In this document: piece by piece, positions 4,647-5,352 of the stretch
Position numbering within the stretch: the first letter of the stretch is position 1
Layout of the letters: each line of letters begins with the position of its first letter
Assembly (NCBI RefSeq): GCF_031551385.1
Contig: NZ_JAVBNS010000285.1
Location: 1 to 5,352 of the forward strand
Direction of reading: 5' to 3'
DNA from: Anaerosporobacter sp031551385
GTDB lineage: Bacteria; Bacillota; Clostridia; Lachnospirales; Lachnospiraceae
Length of the DNA stretch: 5,352 bases
Position numbers and translations under genes: made by a program
Notes under the pieces: model-generated
What the model was told of the DNA's origin: nothing
Seen by the model: only the letters and a program-made list of their open reading frames with translations
Databases searched by the model: none

Positions 4647-5352
4647 TTATAGACAATCAACTACAGTAATAGAACAACGGGCATTCTGAACAATTACTTG
4701 TGTTGGTGAATGTAATTCAAATGTTAGAGATATTGGCTCACAACAATTTTGGGTAGAGAAAAATATATCGTTACCAAGCAATGTTAATGGAAACTGCGTA
4801 GGATTTACATTAATTTTGGAAAAACTATAAATATTTCGAGCAACATTATCTGAACATAAAGTCACTCCCACATGTAGTTTATTACTTTTCGTTTGGCACA
4901 TTCCAATTAATGGTATCGAAAAGGAAAGCTTATATACGGTATTTCCTTTTAATTGAATCCGACTATTATCACAGTTGTCAAGACAAGCCCTTGGTTTTCC
5001 ACATACAAATTGGGTATCCCAACAGAATGGAGAATGACAACCCCATTTGAAATTCGGACATTTTTCCGTTAGAGAAAGAAATGAATTTTGACATTTTCCG
5101 TCGCGTCCAGTTGCACCAGTTGGCCCTTGCTTTCCAGTAGCTCCTTTTGAACCCGCACATCCTCGCTTTCCGCTTGCTCCAGTAGGTCCAGTAGGCCCTA
5201 TGCCGTTATGCATTGTATCTAATACACTCTGCATTTTACCTTTTAATACAAGTTGAGCTTCGGTCAATGTTCGTAGCAAAGATTCGACACTTGCATTTAC
5301 CGCAAGTAAATCTTCGTTGGAAGAATTACAATCTTCATCGAGCTTTTTAATA
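4647..5352 (-). CDS. Collagen-like, cysteine-rich protein, probably spore surface; 5' end cut by the window
   Basis: The frame is open from the right edge to the TAA at 4647-4649, 234 visible residues. A TTG at 5277-5279 could be read as a start but has no SD site, and the frame continues without a stop to position 5351, so the true start lies outside the window. Visible residues about 13-47 form a heptad-like helical segment (ASVESLLRTLTEAQLVLKGK in its middle). Twelve uninterrupted Gly-X-Y triplets follow at 52-87, including GPTGPTGAS and GPTGATGRDGK. The C-terminal part (about 130-234) is beta-rich, resembling a trimeric jelly-roll tip. There are 15 cysteines, 14 of them at or after residue 65. 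Short GPTG collagen repeats with a globular C-terminus recall BclA-like exosporium proteins of Bacillus and Clostridium, and the cysteines suggest disulphide cross-linking. Spore-surface location is inferred. The gene appears independent of the LytTR operon. Confidence 0.85.
   Translation of the reverse strand, partial: IKKLDEDCNSSNEDLLAVNASVESLLRTLTEAQLVLKGKMQSVLDTMHNGIGPTGPTGASGKRGCAGSKGATGKQGPTGATGRDGKCQNSFLSLTEKCPNFKWGCHSPFCWDTQFVCGKPRACLDNCDNSRIQLKGNTVYKLSFSIPLIGMCQTKSNKLHVGVTLCSDNVARNIYSFSKINVNPTQFPLTLLGNDIFFSTQNCCEPISLTFELHSPTQVIVQNARCSITVVDCL

Noticed and set aside
5277..5279. TTG as the start codon of the collagen-like protein.
   Set aside because: There is no SD site, and the same frame is open to the window edge with a helical sequence that continues naturally.

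Overview
The window looks like chromosomal DNA of a low-GC, spore-forming Gram-positive bacterium of the class Clostridia. A Lachnospiraceae-type genome is my best guess. The grounds are AT-rich DNA, strong purine-rich Shine-Dalgarno (SD) sites, a LytTR/DUF3021/ABC exporter cassette typical of Firmicutes, and a cysteine-rich collagen-like protein of the spore-surface kind. The assignment is inferred from gene content, not from a database match. All genes that I accept lie on the minus strand, so transcription runs from right to left.

From right to left: (1) 4647-5352 is the 3' part of a collagen-like, cysteine-rich protein gene that runs off the right edge. (2) 4399-4646 is a dense regulatory region. 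It holds a hairpin after the collagen-like gene, two predicted sigma-A promoters and, between them, two identical 9-bp direct repeats spaced by exactly 12 bp, which is the layout of a LytTR-domain binding site. It also holds a 27-codon ORF with its own SD site whose stop overlaps the LytTR start as ATGA. (3) 2656-4398 is a four-gene operon: a LytTR DNA-binding regulator, a DUF3021 four-helix membrane protein, an ABC ATPase and an ABC-2 permease. (4) 1681-1894 is a non-coding gap with weak terminator-like hairpins for the ABC operon and a good promoter for the next gene. (5) 550-1680 is a membrane-anchored alpha/beta hydrolase. (6) 391-549 is a gap with one doubtful 23-codon ORF. (7) 1-390 is the 5' part of a small basic protein of unknown function, cut by the left edge.

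The likely biology of the central cassette is a self-regulated export or envelope-stress module. The LytTR protein would bind the direct repeats upstream of its own gene, the DUF3021 membrane protein would modulate it, and the ABC-2 transporter would be the output. The upstream ORF fused to the LytTR start by an ATGA overlap adds a possible translational control layer, or a small peptide component, that standard annotation would miss. No RNA genes, CRISPR arrays, insertion sequences or attachment sites were seen, and no stretch over 300 bases is without a gene.
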